Assembly (NCBI GenBank): GCA_020444425.1
Contig: JAHLLB010000023.1
Location: forward strand, 1 to 64,000
Reading direction: 5' to 3'
Source of the DNA: a bacterium
GTDB lineage: Bacteria; Electryoneota; Electryoneia; Electryoneales; Electryoneaceae
DNA: 64,000 nucleotides
The notes below the pieces were generated by a model. The model saw nothing but the letters and a program-made list of their open reading frames with translations, ran no database searches and had not been told where the DNA came from. The position numbers and the translations under genes are program-made. Position 1 is the stretch's first letter, and each line of letters starts with the position of its first letter. Below, piece by piece: positions 8,165 to 18,300 of the stretch.

Positions 8165-10449
8165 TGATACGCCATACTCCCATCGCGCTCGCCGCTTTGC
8201 TGCTGATCGTGTCGTTCGTTTCGCCTTCGCACGCCTTCGCGCCGTCACCCGCTCCGCTCGCCGGGCAGGTGATTGACAAGGACACCGGCCGGCCGTTGTC
8301 CGGCGCCACCCTGCTGCTAGACGAAGCCTTCCGCAGCGCGGTTTCGGACGCGCAGGGCATGTTTGCATTTCACGACCTGCCCCCGGATGAGTATTCGCTG
8401 ACCGCGCGCTACCTGGGGTATGCCGCCGAAGTCCGATCGATCAGAGTCGTCGAGGGGGACGCCCTCCGGCTGCTGCTCGCATTGCGACCTGTGGCGATGG
8501 AACTCGACACCGTCCGTGTCGAGGCCGGTTCGGCACCGTCGTCCGGCTACCGTATCTCTTCCGCTCAGCTTCACAATCAGACCGGTTCAGACATTGCCGA
8601 TGTCATCCGTGCGGTGCCCGGCGTACAGGTGTATCGCGCTGGTGAGGATGGGTCACGCACCACCGTCTCCCTGCGTGGTGCCCGGCCGGATCATGTGCGC
8701 GTCCAGGTCGACGGAGTCACACTCAATGACGGCGCGGGCGAAGCGGTGGACCTGTCGAGCATCCCGCTGATGAACGTGCAGTCCATCGATATCGACCCAG
8801 CCAGCCACCCCGGCGCGCCCGGCGGTGAAATCCGCATCCGCACGCTGAACGGGATGCAGCAGGACGCGCCCGCGTGGTCAACGGCCATCGAGGGACGGTC
8901 GCCCGGTGCGATGCAGGGCTCGGCGTCGATCACGCACCGCCGTCCGAATGGTCAGAAGCTCAACCTGTTCGCCCGTTACCTCAACTCCGACGGCGATTTC
9001 GACTACACGGACGAATCCGGCACAACCACCAGCCGCCTCAACAACGACCGCGAGCGCCTGACATTGTCCCTCTCCGGCGAAACACGGCTGCTCGGATTAC
9101 TGGTGCACGGCTCCGTCGGTGGTGACATACAGGAAGCCGGCAGTCCGGCACCGATCTACCAGGCACCGACCCCGGAAGCCCGGCAAACCGAGCAAGCCTG
9201 GCGCGCACAGGTACGGATACAGAAAGCGCACGCATCCGTCAACCCGGCCCAGCTGCAATTGTTCGCCTCGGGACGCACTCGCAGCTTCGTCAGCCCACGC
9301 GAGCAAATCAATCCCGCCACCGGACAGACAGTGCTGCACTTTCCGTCCGACGTCGAGGACCATGATCTGCGCGGTGGCGTGCGACTGAGCAAGCACCTGT
9401 CGCTGCTGGACCGTGACCGGGTCGCCGTCTCCGCTGACCTGATCGGGGATGCGACACTGGAACGGTTCGAGAGCGTGGACAACCTCGGCATTGCCGCCTT
9501 CTCGCGAACTGGCGGCCAGATCCATCGCGCCACCCTCGCGCAGGAAGCGCGGCTGCAGTCACGCTGGCAACTGGGTGACTACGTACTGCGAACGCAGCTG
9601 GACGGCCGTGTCGATCAGCTCGCCGATGCCGTCGAAGAGCTCCCGCTCCCGTTCTCAGGAACCGCCGACACGGAATTGTCTGGACGCGCGCTGCTGCGAT
9701 TCGCGCCGGAAATCGGGCGCTGGAGTGTGGATCTTGGCACGGGGTCGGCCTTCGCGCCGCCGTCCTTTACGCACCGTTTTCTCGTGGAATCGGTCTTCTC
9801 GCTCGGAAACGCGGCGCTTGAGCCGGAACGGATCCGTGACCTGCACGCCGGCCTCAACTGGGTGCAGCCGCTGCACGCCGGCCTGACCCTGTCCAGCTCA
9901 CTGCGCGGCTACCTGCGCGAAACGGATAACCTGATTATCTGGCGGCGCAACTGGCGCGGGCAGTACTTCCCGGACAATCTCGACCGGGCGACGGCTCGCG
10001 GCCTCGAAACTGCGATCAGCCTCTCCGGGTCCGGCCTGCTCAACGAACTGCACAGCGCGTTCACCTGGCAGCGCGTGCTCAACGACACCCCCGGTTCGCC
10101 GTACCAGGACAACCGGATCCCGTTCCAACCAGATTGGTTCGGCAACGTTGGCGTGCAGATCTCCCCCACCACCCAACTCGATCTGTTCGCCGACCTGCGG
10201 TTCACCTCCCGCCGTTTCAGCAGCGAATCGAACCTTGACGTTTACAGCGCAGCCAACACCGGGCTGGACCCGTACACCACTCTCGATCTCGCCGTGCGCT
10301 GGCGCCAGCCCCTGCCGCAATCCGGCCTGTTGCTGCTGTTCCGCGCGGGAGTTGATAACGTTTCCGCTACCGAGTACGAACTGCTCGAACGCATGCCGAT
10401 GCCGGGCCGCATCTGGCACCTCCGGGTAACAGTGCAGAAACCGAGGTAG
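8161..10449 (+). CDS. btuB: TonB-dependent receptor, BtuB-like vitamin B12 transporter
   Basis: 762-residue outer-membrane receptor. A signal peptide ends near SHAFA; a carboxypeptidase-regulatory-like domain follows at about 33-110 (LAGQVIDKDTGRPLSGATLLL), then a plug at about 120-225 (SDIADVIRAVPGVQVYRAG, VQVDGVTLND, GGEIRIRT) and a beta-barrel to the C-terminus. The ATG at 8161 overlaps the upstream stop (ATGA). An extended in-frame ORF starting at 8071 lies inside the previous gene and is rejected. Riboswitch control and the two preceding surface proteins support cobalamin as the ligand; the gene symbol rests on context plus family and not on an alignment. A heptad repeat and a palindromic element begin within 10 to 50 bases after the stop. 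Confidence 0.85.
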   Translation: MMIRHTPIALAALLLIVSFVSPSHAFAPSPAPLAGQVIDKDTGRPLSGATLLLDEAFRSAVSDAQGMFAFHDLPPDEYSLTARYLGYAAEVRSIRVVEGDALRLLLALRPVAMELDTVRVEAGSAPSSGYRISSAQLHNQTGSDIADVIRAVPGVQVYRAGEDGSRTTVSLRGARPDHVRVQVDGVTLNDGAGEAVDLSSIPLMNVQSIDIDPASHPGAPGGEIRIRTLNGMQQDAPAWSTAIEGRSPGAMQGSASITHRRPNGQKLNLFARYLNSDGDFDYTDESGTTTSRLNNDRERLTLSLSGETRLLGLLVHGSVGGDIQEAGSPAPIYQAPTPEARQTEQAWRAQVRIQKAHASVNPAQLQLFASGRTRSFVSPREQINPATGQTVLHFPSDVEDHDLRGGVRLSKHLSLLDRDRVAVSADLIGDATLERFESVDNLGIAAFSRTGGQIHRATLAQEARLQSRWQLGDYVLRTQLDGRVDQLADAVEELPLPFSGTADTELSGRALLRFAPEIGRWSVDLGTGSAFAPPSFTHRFLVESVFSLGNAALEPERIRDLHAGLNWVQPLHAGLTLSSSLRGYLRETDNLIIWRRNWRGQYFPDNLDRATARGLETAISLSGSGLLNELHSAFTWQRVLNDTPGSPYQDNRIPFQPDWFGNVGVQISPTTQLDLFADLRFTSRRFSSESNLDVYSAANTGLDPYTTLDLAVRWRQPLPQSGLLLLFRAGVDNVSATEYELLERMPMPGRIWHLRVTVQKPR

Positions 10450-10457
10450 GTGGTAGG

Positions 10458-10485
10458 CTGCGGACTGCGGACTGCGGACTGCGGA
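10458..10485. repeat. Tandem heptanucleotide repeat, unit CTGCGGA
   Basis: Four perfect copies beginning 9 bases after the stop codon of the BtuB-like gene. The same unit is repeated at 47678-47717. Confidence 0.9.
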
Positions 10486-10490
10486 AAATG

Positions 10491-10524
10491 TGCCCCTGAT
10501 GGCTTCGCCAGCAGGGATTATCCG
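10491..10524. repeat. Palindromic border-conserved element, CTGATGGC stem
   Basis: TGCCC border, stem CCCTGATGGC / GCCAGCAGGG with loop TTC, and right border GGATTATCCG. Nearly identical copies occur at 39316, 41949, 47952 (inverted) and 52582. It keeps open a reading frame that runs into the following gene, which artificially extends that gene's ORF upstream. Confidence 0.85.
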
Positions 10525-10632
10525 CCACCCTGTATCCGAACCATACGACGATCCCCCGCACGTTGCGTTCCACTCCCCCGTACAACGATCTTCCAGTCAT
10601 ACGGATTCACCTTCCAATCGCGGTGGAGACAA

Positions 10633-12570
10633 GTGGGCGAAGCGATAGCAAGCAGCGGCAACCGTTGGCACGCACCCTGGGTGTGCGCCCTGGTAGCGTT
10701 CGCGATTCGTGCGCTGTACCTGCTCATCGCCGCAGACGAACCCACCTTCCTCAGTCCCGGCATGGACGCCGAAATCTACCGCAGCTGGGCAGACGCGATC
10801 CTCGCCGGAAATCCGCCAGCGGGGCCCTACTTCCGCGCGCCGCTGTACCCGTGGCTGATCGCCGGACTGGGCGTAATCTTCGGCGACACGTTCTGGCCGA
10901 TCCGGATTGTCCAGGTGCTCGTCGGTTCGCTGGCGGCGGGCGGAATGGCGACGCTCGCGCGGCGGTGGATCGGGACACGTGTCGGCTGGATCGCCGGACT
11001 GGCATGGGCGCTGTACGGAGCGTCGATCTACTTCGATGGTGAGGGGTTGATCGCGAGCCTGTTCACATCCGGCATCATCGGCGTGCTGCTTCTGCTCGAC
11101 AATTCATTGAAACGACGCTGGATGCTGAATGCGTTTCTGCTGGCAATCCTGTTCGCGGCGTTGACGCTGCTGCGGGCGAACGCGCTCGCCTATGCACCCG
11201 TGATCCTGTTGACCCTGTGGTGGAGTGGGAGAGTGCGCCGTATCCCCGCGCTTAACCGTGTACTGACCCTGACCGGCGCGACTCTGCTCGTGCTGGTCCT
11301 GCTGTTTCCCATCCTGCGCCACAACGCACAACATGGCGCGGGCTGGAGCATCAGCGGCCAGGGCGGCATCAACCTGTTCCTCGGGAACCGTGCAGGGGCG
11401 AGCGGCGCGTACGCGGTCGATCCGGATTATGGTCCGGACTGGACCCGCGCACAGATCGTACGCCGTGCGGAACATGACTCCGGCCGCACGTTGACCGCCG
11501 CCGAGGTATCGTCCCACTATTCCCGCGCCGCGCTGCAATACTGGACCAGCGATCCCGGCGACGCGCTAATGCTGACCGCGCGCAAAGCTCTCGCCCTGAT
11601 CAATTGGCGCGAGCTGGGCAACAACCGGCCGCTGTGGCCGTACCTGCTGCACACCAGCCCGGTGCATGCCGGGCTGCTTGCCGTCGGCTTCCCATTGATC
11701 GCGATCCTCGGGCTGGCGTTCCTGCTCCCGGCGTGGCGCGAGCTGCCAGGGATCCGTCCCGCACTGCTGCTCGCACTGATTCACGGAGTGGTCGTCGTCG
11801 CATTCTTCGTCAACGCACGCTATCGGTTCCCGCTTACCCCGGCGCTGATTCTGCTGTTCGCGTTCGGCTTGAACCGGCTGCTGCCCACCAGCCAGCAAGC
11901 ACCCGTCACCCGTCCTATCTGGCGCAACCGCGGCCTCGCCCTCGCCGCACTTGGACTATTGGTGCTGCTGCCGCGCCCGATCCCGGCGATCAATTCGGAC
12001 GACAACTGGCAATTGCACCGGGCGAACGCACTGCTGCGCCTGGAACGTTACGATCAGGCCGCCGACGCGTTTCAGCAACTCCTGCGCTCGTACCCGGACA
12101 CCAGGCACGGCCACCTCAACCTCGGCGTCATCTACCTGCAGCAGGGAAATGTGCCGGAAGCCCGGCGTGAGTTCCAACTGGAACTCGAAGTCCGGCCCGG
12201 CAACGCGCTGGCGTGGAACAACCTCGGCGTTACTTTTGAACAAACCAGCATGCCGGATTCGGCACTGTTCGCCTACCGTCAGGCGTTGAACGCCGATCCG
12301 TCCAATCCGGACGCACACGCCAACCTGCTGCGACTGCTGACCACGGAGTCCACTCACGCGGCAGAAGCCGGCGATGTGGATGCCGCGTTGCGTCTCAGCC
12401 GCGAAGCGCTCACCATCCGCCCCGATCTACTCAAGAACCGCTTCAATTACGCCCTGCTGCTCGCCGCCGCCGGGCAGCTGGACGCCGCCGCAGACAGCCT
12501 GCGTGCCATCCGGCAAAGCTACCCGGAGTTTGAACCCGCACGCGCTGCACTGGAACAGCTCAACCCCTGA
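10633..12570 (+). CDS. GT39/ArnT-type membrane glycosyltransferase with C-terminal TPRs
   Basis: About 645 residues. The N-terminal half has some ten hydrophobic segments and the luminal-loop motif SPGMDAEIYRSWAD...FRAPLYPW typical of polyprenol-phosphate-dependent (PMT/ArnT, GT39-like) transferases, where the Asp-Glu pair is the expected catalytic site. The C-terminal third (from about residue 455) contains TPR units such as YDQAADAFQQLLRSYPDT, HLNLGVIYLQQGNVPEAR and AWNNLGVTFEQ. The open frame extends to 10450, but that upstream part is made of heptad repeat plus palindromic element, so I chose GTG at 10633, which has GGAG four bases upstream. A role in glycosylating secreted or surface proteins is plausible but inferred. 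It may be read through from the B12 operon; nothing indicates a B12 function. Confidence 0.75.
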   Translation: MGEAIASSGNRWHAPWVCALVAFAIRALYLLIAADEPTFLSPGMDAEIYRSWADAILAGNPPAGPYFRAPLYPWLIAGLGVIFGDTFWPIRIVQVLVGSLAAGGMATLARRWIGTRVGWIAGLAWALYGASIYFDGEGLIASLFTSGIIGVLLLLDNSLKRRWMLNAFLLAILFAALTLLRANALAYAPVILLTLWWSGRVRRIPALNRVLTLTGATLLVLVLLFPILRHNAQHGAGWSISGQGGINLFLGNRAGASGAYAVDPDYGPDWTRAQIVRRAEHDSGRTLTAAEVSSHYSRAALQYWTSDPGDALMLTARKALALINWRELGNNRPLWPYLLHTSPVHAGLLAVGFPLIAILGLAFLLPAWRELPGIRPALLLALIHGVVVVAFFVNARYRFPLTPALILLFAFGLNRLLPTSQQAPVTRPIWRNRGLALAALGLLVLLPRPIPAINSDDNWQLHRANALLRLERYDQAADAFQQLLRSYPDTRHGHLNLGVIYLQQGNVPEARREFQLELEVRPGNALAWNNLGVTFEQTSMPDSALFAYRQALNADPSNPDAHANLLRLLTTESTHAAEAGDVDAALRLSREALTIRPDLLKNRFNYALLLAAAGQLDAAADSLRAIRQSYPEFEPARAALEQLNP

Positions 12571-12591
12571 TCCTGTTCACGGCAACGCATG

Positions 12592-12622
12592 AAAAACCCC
12601 GGCCTGAGATCAGACCGGGGTC
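12592..12622 (-). terminator. Intrinsic terminator of the seven-gene envelope operon
   Basis: Stem CCCCGGTCTGA / TCAGGCCGGGG (one mismatch) followed by TTTTT on the minus strand, 38 bases beyond the stop codon of the gene at 12660-14699. It marks the end of the minus-strand operon that starts at 30829. Confidence 0.85.
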
Positions 12623-12659
12623 AAGTTGTTCGGTAAACGCGACTCGCGCGTAAACACTA

Positions 12660-14699
12660 CTAGAAATCGAACTCCGCGTTGTTCAGGCTTGGGTTGTAGA
12701 GCCAATCCAGCATCTGGATCCAGTTTTCAACCGTGCCCTGGTGATCAACGAAGAAGTACGAGAACGTCGTCATTGCTGTACGGAAACGCAGCTGCGAATT
12801 CGGATTCAACTGGTTTCCGCCCTGGTACCCTTCAACCCGGATTTCAACCGGCTTCAGGTGCATCACCGAAATCGGACTGTAGGTGTAATCCACCTGCAGG
12901 CTGTCCGAATTGCTCCACGGCTCACCTTCGGTGTAACTGATGTACGCCAGGTTGTTCGCGGTAACGACCGGCTGCGCCTCGTAATTTTCCTTGCCCTGGT
13001 TGAACAAGGTCCAGTTGACGATGCGCGTAATCTCAGACACGTTGTCGTTCTTCAACACGATGAACGCGTTGGTCGGAGTCGCCGGAATCAAATATTCCGG
13101 GTAATCGTTGTCGAACGAATTCAGACCCGTCGGCAACACATGCGAGTCTTCGTTCTCGATCGTCACTTCCGACCCGAACGTGCCCGACACGAACTGCTGC
13201 GTCGTCGTTGCGTCATCGTTACGCTGGATGCGATCCACACCGGTCAGGCCATACGAGTTTTGGTAGTAATGCGGATCCGTCGTGCCTGGTAAATTGTACC
13301 CGTTCCATTTCACCTTCATGCTGTCAAACTCCAGCGCGGTGAAGCTTGGAAGACCCGGCAAGGTACCAATGAAATCTGCCCGCATCGCCGGGACTGGCGG
13401 TATCGGCACCTGGTACGATTCAGGCGGGGCAGCCAACGAGTCAACACCGAAAAATTCGCTGTACATCTCGATGTTGTTGAAGTCACCGTAGAACGCACCC
13501 GTGTTCGTCAGGCAACGTCCCATCTGCCAGATACGTCCACCCACGCGCAGGTAGTCTTCACTAATCGCCTGCTTGGTCTGGGTGTACGCGTTCCAGGTTG
13601 TCTCGCTGTAGTGATCGGCCGCAAAAATCACCAGCTTGTACTGGGCCATCAGCGAACGTGGAACCGCCTGGGAGGGCGTATAAACTGGGTAAATGCGAAC
13701 ATCCGTATCGCTGCTCATATCCAGCTGCGTGTTCGAAATCTGAGGTGCGATCTCGGTCAGCAGATCTTCGTAGAACACGCGCAAGGTGTCACGATCCGGC
13801 GGGTTGGTCAGAACCGAATAGCTCGGGAACGCCGATTCGAGCACCAGCAGCAGGTTGTTTTCAAACGTCGGCCGGATCGCGTAGAACTCCGCACGCGCCG
13901 GTGCAACGGATTTCGTCAATCCGTCATCACGCGCCCACACGTTCAACGTGTAATACCCGGTTTCCAGGTCGACGAGCTGAATTTCAACCTCATCCGACCA
14001 CGGGTTCACGAAAATCGTTTCCGCCGGAGCCTTCACCAGAATCGCCTGGTATTCAAGCGGAATCGTGAACAACGCCTTGTCGTCCGGGTCCGAACCACGC
14101 CAGGAAAATTCAATACCCGAATAAATGTTGGTGATCGACGGCGCGCTGAACAGCGTGTCTTCCACCACATACCGGGTGTTGAAGTCTTCCTCATCCTCGC
14201 CAGTGAGACCTATACGAGGAATCACCGGAGCGTTGTTTGTGCGATAGAAACGGCGATACTTGACGGAGCTTTCAGCGCCTTCGTTGTCGAACGCCCGCAC
14301 ATAGAACACGTGTTCCGTGATCTCGTCCGGATCGCTCAGCAACGTGATCGTCGCCTGCGTCGCAATCGTATCCACCCAGGCTTCCTGCGGAATACGGGGG
14401 ATATAGTCGAGCGGATTCTCGATCGCCGCGGCTTCCGTAATGTCCGCGTACGAATAGTATTCAATGAATCCGTCTTCGTCCGACCCCTTCCAGTAGATCA
14501 CCGGAGCATAGTCATAGACGACGGTATCAACCTCGACATCTTCCGGCATGTTGTCAATGTCCTGGTGGACGTTGACAAACTCAACTTCCGGCGGCATGTT
14601 CTCCATGACATCGCCATCGTATTCCGTACACGCCGTGAGCCACAGCGCAACAGGCAATATCAGGACCGCGGTGAGGAGATAGAGTACTCGGCTACGCAT
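12660..14699 (-). CDS. Lipoprotein of unknown function, last gene of envelope operon
   Basis: 679 residues with a lipobox LTAC (Cys24), so it is probably anchored in the outer membrane. The N-terminal part holds Ig-like or fibronectin-like segments (APVIYWKGSDEDGFIEYYSY, HVFYVRAFDNEGAESS, LNVWARDDGLTKS), patterns seen in proteins that annotate bodily motion or surface layers but not diagnostic. The middle (about 285-420) contains LLLVLESAFP, RVFYEDLLTEIAP and YKLVIFAADHYSETTWNAY, which recall a Rossmann-like unwinding of time- or name-type domains. No catalytic motif was recognised. It starts 16 bases after the preceding TPR lipoprotein gene and is followed by a terminator. Confidence 0.75.
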   Translation of the reverse strand: MRSRVLYLLTAVLILPVALWLTACTEYDGDVMENMPPEVEFVNVHQDIDNMPEDVEVDTVVYDYAPVIYWKGSDEDGFIEYYSYADITEAAAIENPLDYIPRIPQEAWVDTIATQATITLLSDPDEITEHVFYVRAFDNEGAESSVKYRRFYRTNNAPVIPRIGLTGEDEEDFNTRYVVEDTLFSAPSITNIYSGIEFSWRGSDPDDKALFTIPLEYQAILVKAPAETIFVNPWSDEVEIQLVDLETGYYTLNVWARDDGLTKSVAPARAEFYAIRPTFENNLLLVLESAFPSYSVLTNPPDRDTLRVFYEDLLTEIAPQISNTQLDMSSDTDVRIYPVYTPSQAVPRSLMAQYKLVIFAADHYSETTWNAYTQTKQAISEDYLRVGGRIWQMGRCLTNTGAFYGDFNNIEMYSEFFGVDSLAAPPESYQVPIPPVPAMRADFIGTLPGLPSFTALEFDSMKVKWNGYNLPGTTDPHYYQNSYGLTGVDRIQRNDDATTTQQFVSGTFGSEVTIENEDSHVLPTGLNSFDNDYPEYLIPATPTNAFIVLKNDNVSEITRIVNWTLFNQGKENYEAQPVVTANNLAYISYTEGEPWSNSDSLQVDYTYSPISVMHLKPVEIRVEGYQGGNQLNPNSQLRFRTAMTTFSYFFVDHQGTVENWIQMLDWLYNPSLNNAEFDF

Positions 14700-14715
14700 G
14701 AGTCAACGTCTCCCA

Positions 14716-15333
14716 TTAACGATACACGTCAGCAAGCCGCTCGATTTCATCGATCAGCTCGGCAACGCCATTCGGGGTTTGCACATCCGCATCAAACAGA
14801 GGGTTTAACGCCTGCACTGCGAGCAGCGCCTCGTCCATCATCCCCTGCATGTAATACGCCAACGCCTTCGTGATCTGCAGATCGCGAAAGTTCAACCCGG
14901 GCATGTGGACGAACTGGTAGTTCGAGTTGTCAACGAGTAGCTCGGCAATCAAAGCAACACTCGCGCTGTAGTTCTCCTGATGGAATTCCAGGAACGCCAT
15001 CCCCGCGCGAATGTCAAAACTCTCGCTGTCAACCGTCAAGCCTGATTCCCAGTAGTCACGTGCAGCAGCCAGATCACCCATCTCATACGTGGTCCATCCC
15101 GCACCACTGTAGGCATCCGACGACGGCTCGCCCTTGCTCAGCGCCTGGTCAAACAGGTCCAGAGCTTCCAGGTAGTTGAGCGATTCGAACGCACTCCACC
15201 CCTGGCGAACCAGTGTTACCGGATCGGTTTCTTCCGCCGGTGTGTCATCATCATCGTCGCCACAGGCCACAAGCAGCAGACTGAAGCCGAGGATGAGCAA
15301 CACCTGAGTCCATGTCAGGAAGCGAATTCGCAT
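14716..15333 (-). CDS. TPR-repeat lipoprotein
   Basis: 205 residues: lipobox LVAC (Cys24), then an acidic stretch GDDDDDTPAEE and tetratricopeptide-like helical repeats (LVRQGWSAFESLNYLEALDLF, AYSGAGWTTYEMGDLAAARDY, AGMAFLEFHQENYSASVALI). The Shine-Dalgarno GGGGAG lies 7 bases before the ATG. It is spaced 12 bases from the giant T9SS protein gene and 16 from the next lipoprotein, so it belongs to the operon. A scaffold role for a periplasmic or outer-membrane complex is plausible but inferred. Confidence 0.8.
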   Translation of the reverse strand: MRIRFLTWTQVLLILGFSLLLVACGDDDDDTPAEETDPVTLVRQGWSAFESLNYLEALDLFDQALSKGEPSSDAYSGAGWTTYEMGDLAAARDYWESGLTVDSESFDIRAGMAFLEFHQENYSASVALIAELLVDNSNYQFVHMPGLNFRDLQITKALAYYMQGMMDEALLAVQALNPLFDADVQTPNGVAELIDEIERLADVYR

Positions 15334-15345
15334 CTGAAACTCCCC

Positions 15346-18300
15346 TTATCGCATCAACACCAGCTTACGCGTCTGCGCTACAGACCCGCTGCTGGAGTTC
15401 AGTTCCATCCGGTAGAAATAGACGCCACTTGCCACCGGCTGACCCGCATCATCCTGGCCAAGCCAGACAACCTTGTGCGTCCCCGGCCCAAACCAACCAC
15501 TCGCAACCGTCGCCACACGCTGGCCGAGCACGTTGTACACCGACAACTTCAGCTCGCCCGCGGACTTCACCGAAAACGGAATCGTCGTCGTCGGGTTGAA
15601 CGGGTTCGGGTAGTTCTGCATCAGGGCCGTGGTCTGCGGCAACAGCTGGCTGCGAATCGCCGAGGCTTCGTACAGCACCGCAAACGTTCCGCCCTTGTGC
15701 GACGACACATGCACCGTGCCAGCTTCCACATCAACGAAGCTTTCAAGCACCGACCACTCGCCGTCACTGTCCAGCAGCCAGACCGAAACGCCGCGTTCAC
15801 CGCCACGCGGTACTACCGCCGCGTCGTACGGCAACACCACTTCGGCCGCCTTGCTCAACGATTTCACCGGTAAATCGACGTTGAACCGGGCACCGGCGGA
15901 AACCAGATCTTCTGCCGGCGGCAAGTCCGCACTCAGCTCCGTCCGGCCAAGCAACATCATTTCCTTGCTTGCCGCGTTCGGCGGAACCGTGAACGACGCA
16001 CCATCCGACGTCGCAATCGACGCACCCTGTGACTGGGTGTAAATGCTGACGCTGATGTCACGGCGGACAAATGCTTCAACCGGCTCATCGCCATCCATCC
16101 ACATCGCGTACGCCCGCAGACTCAGAATCGTCGACTCATCAACCGAATACGCAGTCGCCCACGCACGGTTGTCCGCATCAATCACCGGAAGCGGATCAAT
16201 CGTTTCGTCGTTGTTATACGTTGAAATGGTCAGACCCGGAGCCGATTCCAGCTCGTCCAGACCATTCACACCAATCACCAGCGAACGCGAGTTCGACGGG
16301 TTACGGAACACCGACAACTGCAGCGGCGATCCGAGATAACCGGCATACGGACCACCGGTAATCCCAATGTCCGGAACAGTGGTCAGCAGAGAGGGCGGGA
16401 AGCTGTAATCCTCGAAACCGGATCCATCATAACCCGCGTCAACCAGATTACTCTGATTGCCCGCCGGCCAGTACGGTTTGTCCGGATCACTCCCGAATTC
16501 CGGTTCGTCAACCATGATGTTGCTGCCTGCCTCGTAGCCACCCTCGATGAAGCTGTGGCTGACGGCCGGCAACGCACCCGAGGCTGTCGTGATACCCGCC
16601 TCACCGTGCACATCCCAGATGACTGAATTGCGCAGCACCGGCTTCGACAAATTGGAGATGTGGATCGCGTCCGTGCCTGCTGTCGCCGTGTTGTTGATGA
16701 ACACGTTGTGCAGAATCATCGGACTGCTCTCATCCGTGATAAAGGCAGCACCACCGGCACCCGCCGCGAGGTTCTGCTCAATCACGTTGTTCGCGATGCG
16801 GCCACCGCTCAGCGACTGGATATACAACCCGCCGCCATCATTGACCGCTTCGTTGTTTATGATCGTGTTGGCGTAGAAGTTCGGCTTGCTGCCCCAGATC
16901 ACCACACCACCACCATGACCTAACGACGTGCCATCATCATTGTCGCCGAGGGCGATGTTGTCCATCACCGTCGTGCGAACGATCGTCGGCGCGGCCTGGT
17001 AGATCCAGATACCGCCGCCATCCTGATGGCTCATGCAGTTCTTGACGACAACATCTTCAATCAGCGGGCTCGAGTTGTAAATCGCCATGCCACCACCGTG
17101 ACCATACACGTTGGGGACGGTTTCCTCAAAGGCGTCTTCGCCCGAGGTGCGCAACCCAAGAACTTCCGCGATTTCTTCGTATTCCAGCGAACGTGCGCTG
17201 TCGATCACCACATGGCTCAACCGAGTTCCCTCCTCACAGGCAAGGAAACGGATACCACCGTGGTGCAGACGCAGATCGTTGCCGTTCTGGTCTTTCTGGT
17301 CATCCAACGGTGCGAACAGAATCGGATCGTCTTCCGTACCGAGAGCTTCAAGCTTACCCTCAACCAGCAAAACTCCCGGGACCGTCGACTCGGTTGCACC
17401 TTCATCCGGACTTTCGAAGAACACTTCGACGCCCGGCAGAATCGTGATCGATTCGCCCGCCGGAATACGGGTAGTGCCCGCGATGATGAAGCGCATGTTG
17501 CCATCACCACCGAGCTCCGCCGGACCCCAGACCGCTTCAACGTTGTTCGCCTGGTTCGGAATGTCACCACTTAGATACTGGCCGCCTGACGTCGAACGTG
17601 CCTCCAGCTGGAACAGGAAGGTTTCGTACGTGCGGTTGGGAGTGTTGTTGTCGGACGTGATGAACGTCAGCGTATCCATGTACGTCCGCTCCACGTCGTC
17701 CAGATCCGGGCTGAACAGCACCGTGCAGATCGCTGTCTCATCCGGCTGGATCAGCAGACCGTCCGAGTCCGGATGCAACATGAAATCCGGATCGGTTGCT
17801 TCATAACCGATCAGCATCGGCCGGTTGCCGTCGTTCTTCACTTCAATCGTACGCTTCTGCGTTTCACCCAGATTCAGGAAGGCGAAGTCCAGCACGTTGT
17901 CTTCGGCGTTTTCGTTGCCACCGACATACTCCGGCAGGAACGCAACCGGACCGAGAGCGTTCGCGACAACCTGATAGGAATGCGTTTGGCCACCTGAACT
18001 GATCGAGGCCGTTCCACCGAAATTGCCTTTGAAGATCGGATTTGCAACGATCGGTACCGAGACTGTCGTATCCGGATTGATCGGAGTCGTGTACTCACCT
18101 GCTTCGAACCCGTCATTCGGGAACTTGAAGCTCAACGCGTTGATCGGCGTTGTGCCTATGTTTGCAACATCAACGAACAGCGTTTCCGGCGAGGTGAAGT
18201 AGACATTACCGAAGTCAAGCGTGTCAACCGTCAACACCTGTTGCGGGTTAATGACAAAGCTCTGCACCCGGTACGTGAGCCGGCCACCCGCGGTTGCGAG

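Noticed and set aside
7160-8368. 402-codon minus-strand frame opposite the B12 operon
   Set aside because: It is a complementary-strand shadow; the plus-strand genes have signal peptides, sorting domains and coupled starts, while this frame has none.
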